Of a stretch of DNA of 64,000 nt, positions 21,909 through 31,657 are shown piece after piece. A model generated the notes under the pieces. The model ran no database searches. It was not told the origin of the DNA and worked only from the letters and a program-made list of their open reading frames with translations. The translations under genes and the position numbers were made by a program. Numbering within the stretch: position 1 is the first letter of the stretch; the number at the start of each line of letters is the position of its first letter. Source of the DNA: Balanoglossus misakiensis (taxonomy: Eukaryota; Hemichordata); the NCBI GenBank assembly GCA_040954595.2, contig CM082593.2, positions 11,160,001-11,224,000 on the forward strand. The letters run 5' to 3'.

Positions 21909-22325
21909 GTACGTTATAATCGCACCCCGTAACTTATGGGCCTGACTTTTTTTTTGCCGTAGTCATTTTGGGTATCTTAACCTCCCATCTTCTACATTTT
22001 TAGAAATTTACTCTACAAAATTGAATGACCCATTACATTTTAGAGACCTTTCCCGAATTCAACCGAAGCCCAATGGGAAGGTCTTCGGGTGTAATCCAAT
22101 ATGGCAGCCTCCATGCGATCACGTACATTGAAAATCCATTTATATGATACAACCATGCCTTGTCAACTCACCTCGGGTCAAAATTACTGCCATCGATTCA
22201 TCATTTTGCAGTTCAAATTTTAAAAAGCAACTGACAAAAAACAACCACTCTTGCACTATTTCTCCACAACATTTACTACTCGTAATTATTAACATTCAAT
22301 GTTTTCCATTTTATTTCCACTACAG

Positions 22326-22532
22326 TATGAATCAGTGACACATACATCGAATTCTACAAAGAGACGTAAACTGACCATACCTGATGGCACAAGAGATGCT
22401 GAAGTCAACCTTTGGGGTGAGAAAACAGCGCTGCCACTGGATGTAGGTGCCACAGTTAAACTAGGCCCATTGGTTATCAACAGATATAAAACATCGTCCA
22501 CATTAAATACAACAGCGACAACTGAAGTGGAG
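22326..22532 (+). CDS. OB-fold (RPA-like) gene exon 3, intact copy
   Basis: The acceptor is TTTCCACTACAG, the donor GTGAGA, and the exon is 69 open codons in phase 0 at both ends, so it joins exon 2 directly. It begins YESVTHTSNSTKRRK, a basic linker, then RDAEVNLWGEKTALPLDVG and TVKLGPLVINRYKTSSTLN and ends TTATTEVE. D-A-x-V-x-L-W-G-E is a typical OB-fold core strand. It keeps a 13-residue segment lost from the three other copies and is therefore the best-preserved member. Exon 4 is not found downstream here: GC-rich foreign sequence begins within 30 bp. Confidence 0.55.
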
Positions 22533-22557
22533 GTGAGACATAAAATACTGTTCCTGA

Positions 22558-23974
22558 TGCTCCGTGAGAACTGTCAAGTAGCCACGGTTCTAGGCGACAT
22601 AGGATGGATGTCCACGGTACGGGAGGAGGCCATGCATGTATACGGGAAGGAAAAGACCGAAGCCAACCTGCCCGTACCATCCGACGCAGCCATAAAAACC
22701 TGCACACTACCTCGGGAGTTCAATCCAGGCCGCGTACGTGGGGGATTCGTTGGCCATATCTCCCCGCAAGAGCCCACAAGAACCACCACCGCAGCTGACG
22801 ACCTGGAGGAAACTTTGAGCATCTTCCGGGATCCGCAGCTGGAAAAACAGGTACTCGGTGGCGACAAGGACCAGGCGATGGAGGTGTCGGAAGGGCCAGA
22901 CCCACCCCGCACCCGTGTATCACCCCCAATAGCAGTAGCGAGAGACGGGGGAAACCAACGGCTGCTGTAGGAGCCATCACCCCCACGCCAAGAAATGCTG
23001 CCGCTGCAGTCACTGATCAACCCATTGGAGCTGGAGGCGACGTTGGAGGCGGGGGAATATCTAATCCCCTGGGAACTTCGACGCCACCCCGGCAGCCCTA
23101 CTAGGTCCAGATCCCCAACCCGGTCGCCGCGACCGGAGCGTTCTCGAGAGGAAAGGCGGGACCGCCCACCTTCCCGTGAACGACCATCCTTTTCACGCTG
23201 GGGAGATCTCAGCCCCAGACGTCGATCACCGATCCGGTATCCGACGCCGGAACCGCCCAAAGAAGACGAACGCCGCTGGAGGAGCGCCAGGCCGGCCCGA
23301 AGGAGCCCCCTATCCTCTGTTCCACATTACTCATCAGGCCCTTCTCCATGTCCGTTCCCGGGAGGCCGGAGGTCCACGCGCAAACTGAAGAAACACGCCT
23401 TTCAGTGCCACCTTCCAGTTATTTTTACTGAGAAGCCGGTAGTATTCCGCGAGTGGGACGCGGTGGAGGCGTTAGAGAAACTCACCTATACTGGCTGTGT
23501 GGTCCAGGAAATGAAATACCCGACCTGCTAGACTTCTATATCCGCAGGGGCGGACCTGGACGGATCCCTACGGAATCCTTTTGTTCACCGGAGTCCATGG
23601 TGATGATGAAGCGCCTGTGCGTCTTCCAGGGGTGGGAGGTGCCGAACAGGTTCCGACTGAGCTCCCCCACCACACCAGCGATTCTCATCCACTGGCGTGT
23701 CCTTAGCATACTGCTGAGGTGGGTATCCCAATCACGACAGGAAGAATTCCGGGAAATCCGACCTCACCGGAAAACCTCATCAATCCGGACACAGCAACCA
23801 GAGAGGACGGGGGCGGAAGCAGTCGCACAGAATCCATCGACGCAGGGGGAGCGAGGACGCGCCAGGGGTTTTTGATGCATTTTTTATCCCCCAAGCGTGC
23901 GCGGAGGAGTGCCGAGTGGAAGACACGCCCACCACCATAGATGACCTCACTGACTACGATGTTGGTGTCCCCCC
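22558..23974 (+). pseudogene. GC-rich, RS-rich broken coding sequence of unknown family
   Basis: Base composition rises sharply from about 22,560. One frame from the ATG at 22,558 runs 137 codons to a TAG at 22,968-22,970, then continues in the same frame to 23,531; a second frame (23,453-23,875) then carries protein-like sequence such as WEVPNRFRLSSPTT. The middle part is rich in Arg-Ser and Pro (SRSPTRSPRPERSREERRD). One nonsense and at least one frameshift break it. Position next to a retrotransposon and the basic composition suggest a retroelement gag or capsid-like remnant, but I recognise no domain. The Ty3 element inserted at its right end. Confidence 0.35.
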
Positions 23975-24178
23975 TGTTATGTTTCCATCAACATGGGAAT
24001 AATAATGCGATCATAAGGTATAACAACAACCTATTTATTGATCGGCTGAAAAGACTCAACAATGTGCTTCGCCTTATCTGGGCGGAAGTGACGTCGTACA
24101 GCAATTCATAAACAAGTGGAACACCAACAATGCAACACTAGAGGGCGCTATATTGATCGTAGCTGTCAGAATACTACA
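23975..24178 (-). repeat. 3-prime LTR of the Ty3/gypsy element
   Basis: TG...CA ends (TGTAGTATTC ... CATAACA on the minus strand). It carries AATAAA (24,034-24,039 complement) as poly(A) signal, TGACGTC, and an ACTAGAGGGCGCTA motif. Matches 28,652-28,855 with no difference that I can find. Confidence 0.96.
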
Positions 24179-24192
24179 TCCCCTCTTCTTTA
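24179..24192 (-). promoter_or_regulatory. Polypurine tract
   Basis: TAAAGAAGAGGGGA on the minus strand immediately precedes the 3-prime LTR, the position where plus-strand DNA synthesis is primed. Confidence 0.8.
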
Positions 24193-24397
24193 AGATAAAT
24201 TGTTTCAAAACTCTTTTTGAATACGAATGTCACTGTGAATTGTCCTGTGCAAACTCTGCATTCATCTTGAATCAGTCTTTGTCAAAATCAAACGCAACGA
24301 ACATGAAAAATACTCTGGGAAAAATGTGATAAATTTTCCTCTGTATAACTCAACTTTCTGTGGAACAAATGGCGTATCTCAATATCAGAAAAAGCTA

Positions 24398-24739
24398 TCA
24401 ATCAGTCACATAATCTTTGTATCGAGACGGCTTTTGTATATTTGTTCTAGTTCGTGTTGATCTCAACGATTCTTGGGCTGGTGACGCTGGCGTTGCGGGT
24501 TGTTGAGGCGGTGTTCCCTCTGTGACTGCTGGTGCAATATTGTGTTGATCCATCCCTGTCTGTGCTGGTTTCAGTTCTGCGCTGACTGGTTTCAGGTGGA
24601 TCCTGTTGCGTCGCATTTGTTTCCCGTTGTCTAACTTCACGGTGTAGGACCTAGGTGTGTTTGCTGGGGCTACAACTCTCGCTGGACTCCATGTTTTGCT
24701 GATTGGGTTTTGTACATGGACTTGTTGACCTGTCAGCAA
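24398..24739 (-). CDS. C-terminal integrase/pol tail beyond an in-frame stop
   Basis: This 113-codon frame is in the same phase as the long pol frame and separated from it only by TAA at 24,740-24,742. It starts LLTGQQVHVQNP, an SH3-like C-terminal integrase segment (G-x-x-V-x-V-x-x-P ... W-x-P-A-x-V), followed by a Pro/Gln-rich tail ending in YKDYVTD. The stop therefore truncates the integrase C-terminus. Confidence 0.75.
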   Translation of the reverse strand: MLTGQQVHVQNPISKTWSPARVVAPANTPRSYTVKLDNGKQMRRNRIHLKPVSAELKPAQTGMDQHNIAPAVTEGTPPQQPATPASPAQESLRSTRTRTNIQKPSRYKDYVTD

Positions 24740-27607
24740 TTATGGTAGTTGTCTGGAGTGCTGGTCGTGGCTGGAAGTCTGGGCCTGCTGTTGAGATGTC
24801 AGGTATTGACGAACTTCCTCCCCGTTTCTTGCTGGGTGAATTTTGGCTGGGAGAGTTGTCTTGTATGCTCTGCTGTTCAGCAACTCAGCTGGTGATGGTA
24901 TGTTGGACTTCAATGGAGTCGCGCGAAGTGCCAACAATGCTAGATTCGGATCATCTCCGGACTCTTTGCACTTCATCAGGATGTTCTTCACGGTCTGTAC
25001 ATGTCGCTCGATAAAACCGTGCCCTTTGGGATAGTATGGTGATGATGTGACTATCGCAAAACCATACTTCTCAGTTAGGCTGTGGAAGTCTCTAGCTGTA
25101 AACTGAGATCCGTTGTCACAAACTAGTTTCTCGGGTATTCCTTGCTCTGCAAATAGAATTCGGAGGGCTCTCATAATGGTACTGGCTCTGAGGTCTTCAA
25201 GTTTCCTAATGAAGGGGAACTTGGAGTAGTAGTCAGCAACTATCATGTACCATGTTTGGTTCACGTAGAATAGGTCTGCTCCAATTGTGTGCCACGGTCG
25301 TGGTGGAATTTCCATTGGAATCATCGGTTCCTTCTGCTGGGAATTCTGGAATTTCTGGCACGCGTTGCATCCTGTTACTAGTCTCTCTATATCTTTACAA
25401 ATTCCAGGCCAGTACACGCTGGATCTGGCTCTCAGCTTGCATTTCTCGATCCCCAGGTGACTGCTATGAATGCGTTGTAGCATTTCATCTCTCATTACTG
25501 CTGGTATGAGGAGTCGGCTGCCTATCAGGATAATACCATCTTCGATAGCGATATCGTCTCGAATAGACCAGTAGGGTCGAATATCAGCGTGAATGTCCTT
25601 GATGCTATCTGGCCATCCTTTCAGGACTTGCTGGATCAATAATTGAAGAATTTCATCTTTGGTAGTTTCTTCTTTGATCTCCATCTGTCTCATTGGTGTG
25701 ATCTTCACCAGGTGGTGTATCTGGACTTTCATGTCACTGATTTCGTTCTGATCTTGTGGTGACAGTCTAGATAGTGCGTCGGCAAGTATCATCTGTTTGC
25801 CTGGCTTGTAGTGTATGGTGAAATCATACGGCTGTATGCGCAACAGCATTCTCTGTAATCGGGGTGGTGCCTTGGTCAAATTCTTCCTCTGAATTTGCTC
25901 CAACGGTCGATGATCACTCTCTACTATGAAACTTCTGCCGTAGAGATATGTGCGAAACTTCTCACATCCGTAGACTACCGCGAGTAGTTCTCTTTCTATA
26001 TTGGCGTATCGGGTTTCCGCTGGTGTCAGGGCCTTGGACGCAAATGCTATAGGTCTCTGTTCCTGTATGAGCACCGCTCCGATTCCCTTTCCCGATGCGT
26101 CGACTTGTAGAGTGACAGGCTTCTTACGGTCGTAGTAAGCAAGTGTAGTCTTTGTGCTGATCAGGTCCTTGATCATATTGAAAGACTTTGTGTGTGTCGG
26201 AGACCACTCAAACTCAGTGTCGTCTCTGATGAACTCTCTCAGTGGTGCTGTGTGTTCAGCTAATCTGGGTATGAATGAACCCATGTAGTTCACCATTCCG
26301 AGGAATGTGCGCAGTTCGGTCTTGTCTCTAGGCGGATGCATCATCTCTATCGCCTTGACCTTTTCTGGGTTGGGTTTAACTCCGTCTTCTGTGTATAACA
26401 TGCCAAAGAAACTAGATTCTTTTGTCTTGATGTAGCATTTCTCTTTGTTCAGTTTAATGCCTGCTTTCCTGGTTCGTTCCATGGCTTCGTGTAGATGCAG
26501 GTCATGGTGTCGCTCTCCTGATCCTAAGACTTGTATATCGTCTGCAATGCCGACTGCACCTTCACACTCTCTGTATGTTTCATCAATTTTGAATTGAAAC
26601 ACATCTTGGCTCATCCTTAGCCCAAATGGCATTCGTAGGAATCTGTAACGGCCATATGGTGTGTTAAAGGTCGTCAGGAAGGATGATTCTTCATCGATCT
26701 TTACATTCCAGTATCCGTTCCGCGCGTCTAGCTTGCTGAAAAGTGTTGCGCCTGCCAACTTTGGGGTAATCTCCTCCAATGTGGGTGTAGGGTAATGATC
26801 CCTTTTAATGGCTTTGTTCAAGTCCTTCGGGTCCAGACAAATGCGAAGTCTTCCATTGTCTTTCTCCCGGACAACAAGAGAATTGACCCAGTTCGTAGGC
26901 TGGTTCACTTTGGCGATGATTTGCTTATCTTCCATCTCCTGCAGCTCGGTTTTGAGTCTATCCATTAGTTCTAATGGAACTCTGCGGGCAGGGTGTACTA
27001 CTGGTTGTACTTCTGGATCAAGAGTGATGTGGTATGTGTAGTTTTCAAAACATCCGACCACGTCGTCAAAGCAATCAGGGTACATCCTCAGCAACTGTTC
27101 TTTGTTCTTTATGGGAGGGCGGTCCCTGATGGGTGTATTACTGTCTATGTAGTCATCTGCAGGGTTTCTGTTTCTTCCTGCTGGCTTCTGTTCGTTCATC
27201 TTTCTCTTTTCCACTTCCACATTTCTTCCAGGCTGTGCTGTCTTGCACTCTGGGCTCGCCTGCACTTGTATGGCTTCTACTGAACAGTTTATTTGTATCA
27301 GGTTTAAGGCTCTGCTTGCCTTTAACCCTAAAATGGCTAGGCCTGCGGCGTCAGTTACATAGAAGAGGCATCTGATTTTCCTCTCTCTATGTTCACATGG
27401 AATGACGATGGTGCCAAGCTGTTTGATTTTGGAACCTCCATATGCGGTAAGGATTGTTTTATTTTCCTTCAAGTGCCCGCGTTTTGGATTTCCGTGTTTA
27501 TCCAGTTTCTCTGGAAATATGATCTTGAAAAGGCAGAGGGGCAGTATATTGCTCTGTGCACCGGTATCAATCTTGCATCTCAGTGCTACTTTCCTTTTCT
27601 TTTTGCT
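24740..27607 (-). CDS. pol: Pol: protease, reverse transcriptase, RNase H, integrase
   Basis: The frame is open from just after a TAG at 27,608 to TAA at 24,740. The protease active site is IDTGAQ at about 27,550. Counting from the Leu at 27,472 as residue 1: RT spans about 160-430 with IADD at 309-312 in place of the usual YxDD; RNase H spans about 450-560 with Asp in VDASGKG (458); the integrase zinc site is H669, H672, C702, C705; the integrase core is D733, D786, E822 with 35-residue spacing between the last two. All catalytic residues I can place are present, so the enzyme core looks intact between two stops. It makes cDNA from the element RNA and inserts it in the genome. Confidence 0.93.
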   Translation of the reverse strand, partial: SKKKRKVALRCKIDTGAQSNILPLCLFKIIFPEKLDKHGNPKRGHLKENKTILTAYGGSKIKQLGTIVIPCEHRERKIRCLFYVTDAAGLAILGLKASRALNLIQINCSVEAIQVQASPECKTAQPGRNVEVEKRKMNEQKPAGRNRNPADDYIDSNTPIRDRPPIKNKEQLLRMYPDCFDDVVGCFENYTYHITLDPEVQPVVHPARRVPLELMDRLKTELQEMEDKQIIAKVNQPTNWVNSLVVREKDNGRLRICLDPKDLNKAIKRDHYPTPTLEEITPKLAGATLFSKLDARNGYWNVKIDEESSFLTTFNTPYGRYRFLRMPFGLRMSQDVFQFKIDETYRECEGAVGIADDIQVLGSGERHHDLHLHEAMERTRKAGIKLNKEKCYIKTKESSFFGMLYTEDGVKPNPEKVKAIEMMHPPRDKTELRTFLGMVNYMGSFIPRLAEHTAPLREFIRDDTEFEWSPTHTKSFNMIKDLISTKTTLAYYDRKKPVTLQVDASGKGIGAVLIQEQRPIAFASKALTPAETRYANIERELLAVVYGCEKFRTYLYGRSFIVESDHRPLEQIQRKNLTKAPPRLQRMLLRIQPYDFTIHYKPGKQMILADALSRLSPQDQNEISDMKVQIHHLVKITPMRQMEIKEETTKDEILQLLIQQVLKGWPDSIKDIHADIRPYWSIRDDIAIEDGIILIGSRLLIPAVMRDEMLQRIHSSHLGIEKCKLRARSSVYWPGICKDIERLVTGCNACQKFQNSQQKEPMIPMEIPPRPWHTIGADLFYVNQTWYMIVADYYSKFPFIRKLEDLRASTIMRALRILFAEQGIPEKLVCDNGSQFTARDFHSLTEKYGFAIVTSSPYYPKGHGFIERHVQTVKNILMKCKESGDDPNLALLALRATPLKSNIPSPAELLNSRAYKTTLPAKIHPARNGEEVRQYLTSQQQAQTSSHDQHSRQLP

Positions 27608-27850
27608 CTATGTGATTGTCAGTTTCGTGTATATTTCTTCTTGTCTGTTGATGTTGTCCAATGCATTTATTTCGATAGTTCCAACATCTAGGACTTCATC
27701 ATCTATTTGATGCATGTTGCTGCTCGAGCGTGTCACATTATGGATTGGTTTTCCACCTCGTCTCTGACTTCGGTTCGCTTGAGCTGGTTTTGGAACGGCA
27801 TACCGCCTGCCAGTGATTAGGTTTCCCACAATTTCGGCATTTCGAGCCAT
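27608..27850 (-). pseudogene. Pol N-terminal extension ending in in-frame TAG
   Basis: An open frame overlapping the end of gag, in the pol phase, ends in TAG at 27,608-27,610. Pol resumes in the same phase with a Lys/Arg-rich stretch and the protease. Either gag-pol fusion needs readthrough of this TAG after a +1 shift, or the TAG is a disabling mutation. Confidence 0.65.
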
Positions 27851-28541
27851 ATGCTGGGCAGTTACTTTTCACTGAGGTGTCATGCTTTTTTCCGAAATGC
27901 TTACATTGTTTGGGGTGTGTCTTGTTGGGCTGCCTTTTTACTGTGTTGACAGCTTTGCTATCCACAGGATTAGCAATATGGCAATTTGTGAGCGTTTTCA
28001 TGTGTTTTGTTGTGGCTTCGTGACCTCTAGCTATATCGAGCGCCTCCTTCAAGGTCAGTTTCTCATCACGCCCAATAAGTTTCTTCTGTATTTCTTGGTG
28101 ACAGATCCCCCATATCAACTGATCTACGAGTCTTGCTTCCTGTTCTTTTGTATCCCCAAATTTGCATTTGACGGCTTCATTTTTCAATTTCGAAAAGAAA
28201 TCATCAACTGGTTCTCCAGGGTCTTGTCTCATATCTTGGAATTGGTATCTATGTATGCGATGATTCGACTTCGGCTCTAAGTGTTCGGAAAATTTGTCGA
28301 ATAGTACTGTGGGGTCTTTCCGCTGGTCTTCATTTTCAAACGACCAACTGTTGTATTTGTCAAGACCTGGTTCACCGGACCATAGAAGTATGTAGCTAGC
28401 TTTCTCTTCATTAGCATCTTTAAGTGCTGTCTTAAATGTTAACTCACATTTTTGATGAAAACGACTGAAGGCTATTGCTAGATCTGGCGCGTCCCATTCC
28501 ATCTTTGGGGCTGTGAAGGGCGTTTGTAGTGCGGCCGCCAT
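27738..28541 (-). CDS. gag: Gag polyprotein
   Basis: 267 codons from ATG. Residues about 10-190 have the composition of a retrotransposon capsid (WDAPDLAIAFSRFHQKCELT, then PGEPVDDFFSKLKNEAVKC). The C-terminus has a basic region and one CCHC zinc knuckle, CRNCGKPNHWQAVC, at about 235-248, which binds the element RNA. The stop lies inside the start of the pol frame, an overlap of about 110 nt. The frame is intact, so particles could form from this copy. The ATG lies in AAGATGGCGGCC, a YY1-type motif. Confidence 0.92.
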   Translation of the reverse strand: MAAALQTPFTAPKMEWDAPDLAIAFSRFHQKCELTFKTALKDANEEKASYILLWSGEPGLDKYNSWSFENEDQRKDPTVLFDKFSEHLEPKSNHRIHRYQFQDMRQDPGEPVDDFFSKLKNEAVKCKFGDTKEQEARLVDQLIWGICHQEIQKKLIGRDEKLTLKEALDIARGHEATTKHMKTLTNCHIANPVDSKAVNTVKRQPNKTHPKQCKHFGKKHDTSVKSNCPAYGSKCRNCGKPNHWQAVCRSKTSSSEPKSETRWKTNP

Positions 28542-28545
28542 CTTG
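28531..28545 (-). promoter_or_regulatory. YY1-like motif overlapping the gag start codon
   Basis: CAAGATGGCGGCCGC on the minus strand matches the YY1 consensus AAnATGGCGGC and includes the gag ATG. Confidence 0.4.
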
Positions 28546-28637
28546 TCAGGTCAGTTCGATGGTCTTTTCTTCTGTAGTTTTGGTGTCTTGTGTAGTCGAT
28601 ACTGTGTAAAGTCTGCTTACATCTGATCACTCACGTT

Positions 28638-28651
28638 CACCGCTGCCACCA
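28638..28651 (-). promoter_or_regulatory. Primer binding site for tRNA-Leu
   Basis: TGGTGGCAGCGGTG directly follows the 5-prime LTR on the minus strand. It is complementary over 14 nt to the 3-prime end CACCGCTGCCA-CCA of metazoan tRNA-Leu(AAG/UAG), from my knowledge of those tRNAs. Confidence 0.8.
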
Positions 28652-28855
28652 TGTTATGTTTCCATCAACATGGGAATAATAATGCGATCATAAGGTATAA
28701 CAACAACCTATTTATTGATCGGCTGAAAAGACTCAACAATGTGCTTCGCCTTATCTGGGCGGAAGTGACGTCGTACAGCAATTCATAAACAAGTGGAACA
28801 CCAACAATGCAACACTAGAGGGCGCTATATTGATCGTAGCTGTCAGAATACTACA
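28652..28855 (-). repeat. 5-prime LTR of the Ty3/gypsy element
   Basis: Direct copy of 23,975-24,178 with the same TG...CA ends, promoter-side TGACGTC and poly(A) signal. The flank after it is a C-run that matches the C-run before the other LTR. Confidence 0.96.
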
Positions 28856-29339
28856 CCCCCCCCCCCCCGCATGTTTAAAGGTTTCTATAGAAAAGCATTG
28901 TTGAGGTTCACAAAACTTTGAAGAAGCTTTGCAACACTAACTTTGGCCAAAGATTTGAATGTTAAGGTTTCACAAACGGAGTTACAGCTGAGGTTCAACT
29001 AAGACTAGTATAAGAGGCTTCAGCACGCCAAGTCTTGTAGCAAGCTTCAACACAAAGCTTTTTGCAACATTGTTCAAAGCGTTGTCAAAGGTACTGCACA
29101 ACCCTGGTGAAGTAGTGCTATATTTTCAATTAAATGGCTTAAGCCATTTGTCTCTCCAACCAGAATTGCACCAGAGTTAAATACACACAGCTTGAAATTG
29201 TAAAATGTTGCAAAATCAAACGATCACATCCTTACACCTATTATTAGAACCAGAAGTTGAGTCAAAATTTTCCTACCTAGAAATTTTCTTTCCTATGAAG
29301 TTTTTTGCTTATTGGCATTCATATGGGAGCCTAGACCTA

Positions 29340-29700
29340 TTCCAGCTGAGTTGCCAAAATGGCAATGTTGGACAATTCTTCTAATATGCATGATCAAAAA
29401 TGGCCGCCAAATACCTTCTCTAAAATAAAACTTGGCCCTTTTTTCTCAAAATTATGTGTAATATCTAAAATTTCAGGATTTGCATCCATATTGGTTATGT
29501 ATTGCAAATATGGCAGTGTTTGGCAACTTTTCTATTTTGCATAATCAAAAATGGCCGCCAATCACCACTAAAAGTGAAATTTTGCCATGTTTCCCAAAAT
29601 GATGCGCAATATCGTATTTTCAGGATTAGCACATTCATATGGGTACCTTTAACAATACAACTGTGTTGCAAATTTGGCAGTGTTACCGTACTAATCATGA
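29340..29700 (+). repeat. Two to three diverged copies of the ~160-bp repeat
   Basis: AAAATGGCCGCCAA blocks alternate with GCAAATATGGCAGTGTT blocks and TTTGCAT words, as in 56,606-57,250 and, inverted, 30,890-31,270. No gene here; 28,870-29,340 shows nothing recognisable. Confidence 0.6.
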
Positions 29701-29933
29701 AGCAAGGAAGTGCAAACTCTGTATCCCAAATATATGTCTATCCCCACTGATAGGAGTCACAAAGAGCCAGCCCCTCTGCATCATCCTGTTCCTCAATCTC
29801 ACGATGGGAATCCTTTTCAGAATTCCGACCTCAAAACATCCAGGGATTCACCATCATTCACCACACCCTCGTCAGTATCCACCATGTTTAGATCCAATGC
29901 CTGAACATGTTGTCTCTTTATCTATGGATTGCG

Positions 29934-30179
29934 TTAAAGGCCAGTGGGAGTTTCATCTCCTTTTTTTGCAATTTTGACCATTTTTATCTGGTGCATAATG
30001 CTAGAGTACATATCATCCATACAGGATGATGCATGTACAGTGATGGGAAATGTATCAATCCACTCCTGCACTAGATTTGCATACAGTGCCATACCTTTTA
30101 GGGCTATTTTCTTGACCCTTTTGATAGTCTGCTGGCCAAAAGTGGCTGGCCAAAGTGGCCAGCAGAGACATTCTTCCAA
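29934..30179 (-). other. Unrecognised 81-codon open frame at the left end of the giant palindrome
   Basis: It contains KGMALYANLVQEWIDTFPIT and ends GDETPTGL. Codon choice looks protein-like, but there is no known domain. It abuts the palindrome boundary at about 30,200 and might be the last exon of an unseen gene. Confidence 0.25.
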
Positions 30180-31657
30180 TACCCTTCATAGTGCCAACAG
30201 ACAAGGCTTGGATATACAACCTGTGTTGCTTGTAAGGCACACATCTCCAATTGGTACATTGGGCCAATTATACTGTACATGTACAGCTAGGAAAAAAATA
30301 TACTTCATCATAGTTTCCATGGTCAGCAGCTTCAATAACTTGTTGCCTTTTCTTACTGAACATTTAGACTTATAAAGAAGTATAACAAGAATAAAGTTGT
30401 CCAATTAGTGTTGGCAGGGGGGTGGGGGATGTGTTCTCCCATACAAAGGTGTATAGGTATGTAGTCTTTAAGAAAAACTTGGGGTAAATGACCAGAAAAT
30501 TTGACTTATAATACAAATAGGTCGGGTTTTGGGCATTTACACGTGTTGATGTTATCGACTGGGGCGACAGACTACCATCCGAAAAAATTTCAAGTACCCC
30601 CCCCCCCCCTCGGGTGCCGGCCAGTGGGATGGAGGTGATAGAAACTGTTGCAGATACAATAGAGGCCTACAACCTGAAAACCTTCTGGCTTTAACCGAGG
30701 ACTTGCCATTAAAGATACCTGTAGGCCCCTATATGCTGCTCCCACATACACTCCCAGTCCTAAACCTTGCATCTGATTTGTGGTGCAGATGAATAATTAA
30801 GATTGGCTTGACAATTAGCACACTTAATTGCCTGTTATGAGATATAATACATACAATCATGGGACAAGAATGGCAAAAGTTAAATTATCCAGCAGGTGTT
30901 TGAATTATGCAACTTAGAGCAGTTGTCTAATATTGCCATGTCAACCATGTTGAAATTTTTTTAGGTACCCATATTAATGGAAACCCTGCAAATTCGATAT
31001 TACACACCATTTAAAACAAATATGGGAAATTAACATGTTAGAGAAATTTGGCGGCCATTTTGGATTATGCAAATTAGAACAGTTGTCTAATATTGCCATG
31101 TCAACCATTTTGAAATTGTTTTAGGTACCCAGGAGAGTTGAATGAAAATGCCATTTGCAATGCAGTTGTCTTGTATTGGGTGCCCATATTAAGGCATTCT
31201 TGAAAACGAAACATTATTCATCATTTTGACGCAAACAGAAAAGGTGTTCAAATGTAAATTAGAAGAGTTGCCCAACCCTGCCATATTTGCAATACAGTTG
31301 TAGTGACTGTCAACTCGACTACAGACAGTCTCGATGAACACAAGACATGATCCCAATTTGCAAGCTGAGTTGAAACTGACTGCTGCAGTAACTTAGCTGT
31401 GGGAATGTCTTGTGTGATTTAAAACAATGATGACCAAATTTAACACAGTTTCTCTGAGGTAACCATTTAGCTTTCGTGACTAAGTTTGTTTAAGAATCCT
31501 TTATTCTACCCAAGGAACAAATTTCCTTAGAATTTCACAACTGAGACACAGTTTACAGATATACAAAAAGTGCGTACTACAAACATAAGAAATTGTTTGC
31601 ATTTTTTTTCTGATGGCAATGCATTTGACTGTAAACAGACATTGACGTCCTTTAGTA

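Larger units (their letters stand above)
23975..28855 (-). mobile_element. Ty3/gypsy LTR retrotransposon, young but with broken pol
   Basis: A 4.88-kb minus-strand element with 204-bp LTRs, primer site, gag, pol and polypurine tract in the order LTR-gag-PR-RT-RH-IN-LTR. Domain order makes it Ty3/gypsy rather than Ty1/copia. The target duplication is a C-run (CCCCC on both sides). LTRs read as identical, so insertion was recent in evolutionary terms. The polyprotein has two in-frame stops, at 27,608-27,610 and 24,740-24,742, so this copy is probably not autonomous unless the first stop is read through. Gag and pol overlap in different frames (+1). Confidence 0.95.

Noticed and set aside
22574-23260. 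228-codon minus-strand frame
   Set aside because: Antisense of the RS-rich block; its Gly/Arg/Ser composition mirrors the plus-strand codons.
25252-28280. Plus-strand frames of 80-130 codons across the retrotransposon
   Set aside because: Antisense shadows of pol and gag.
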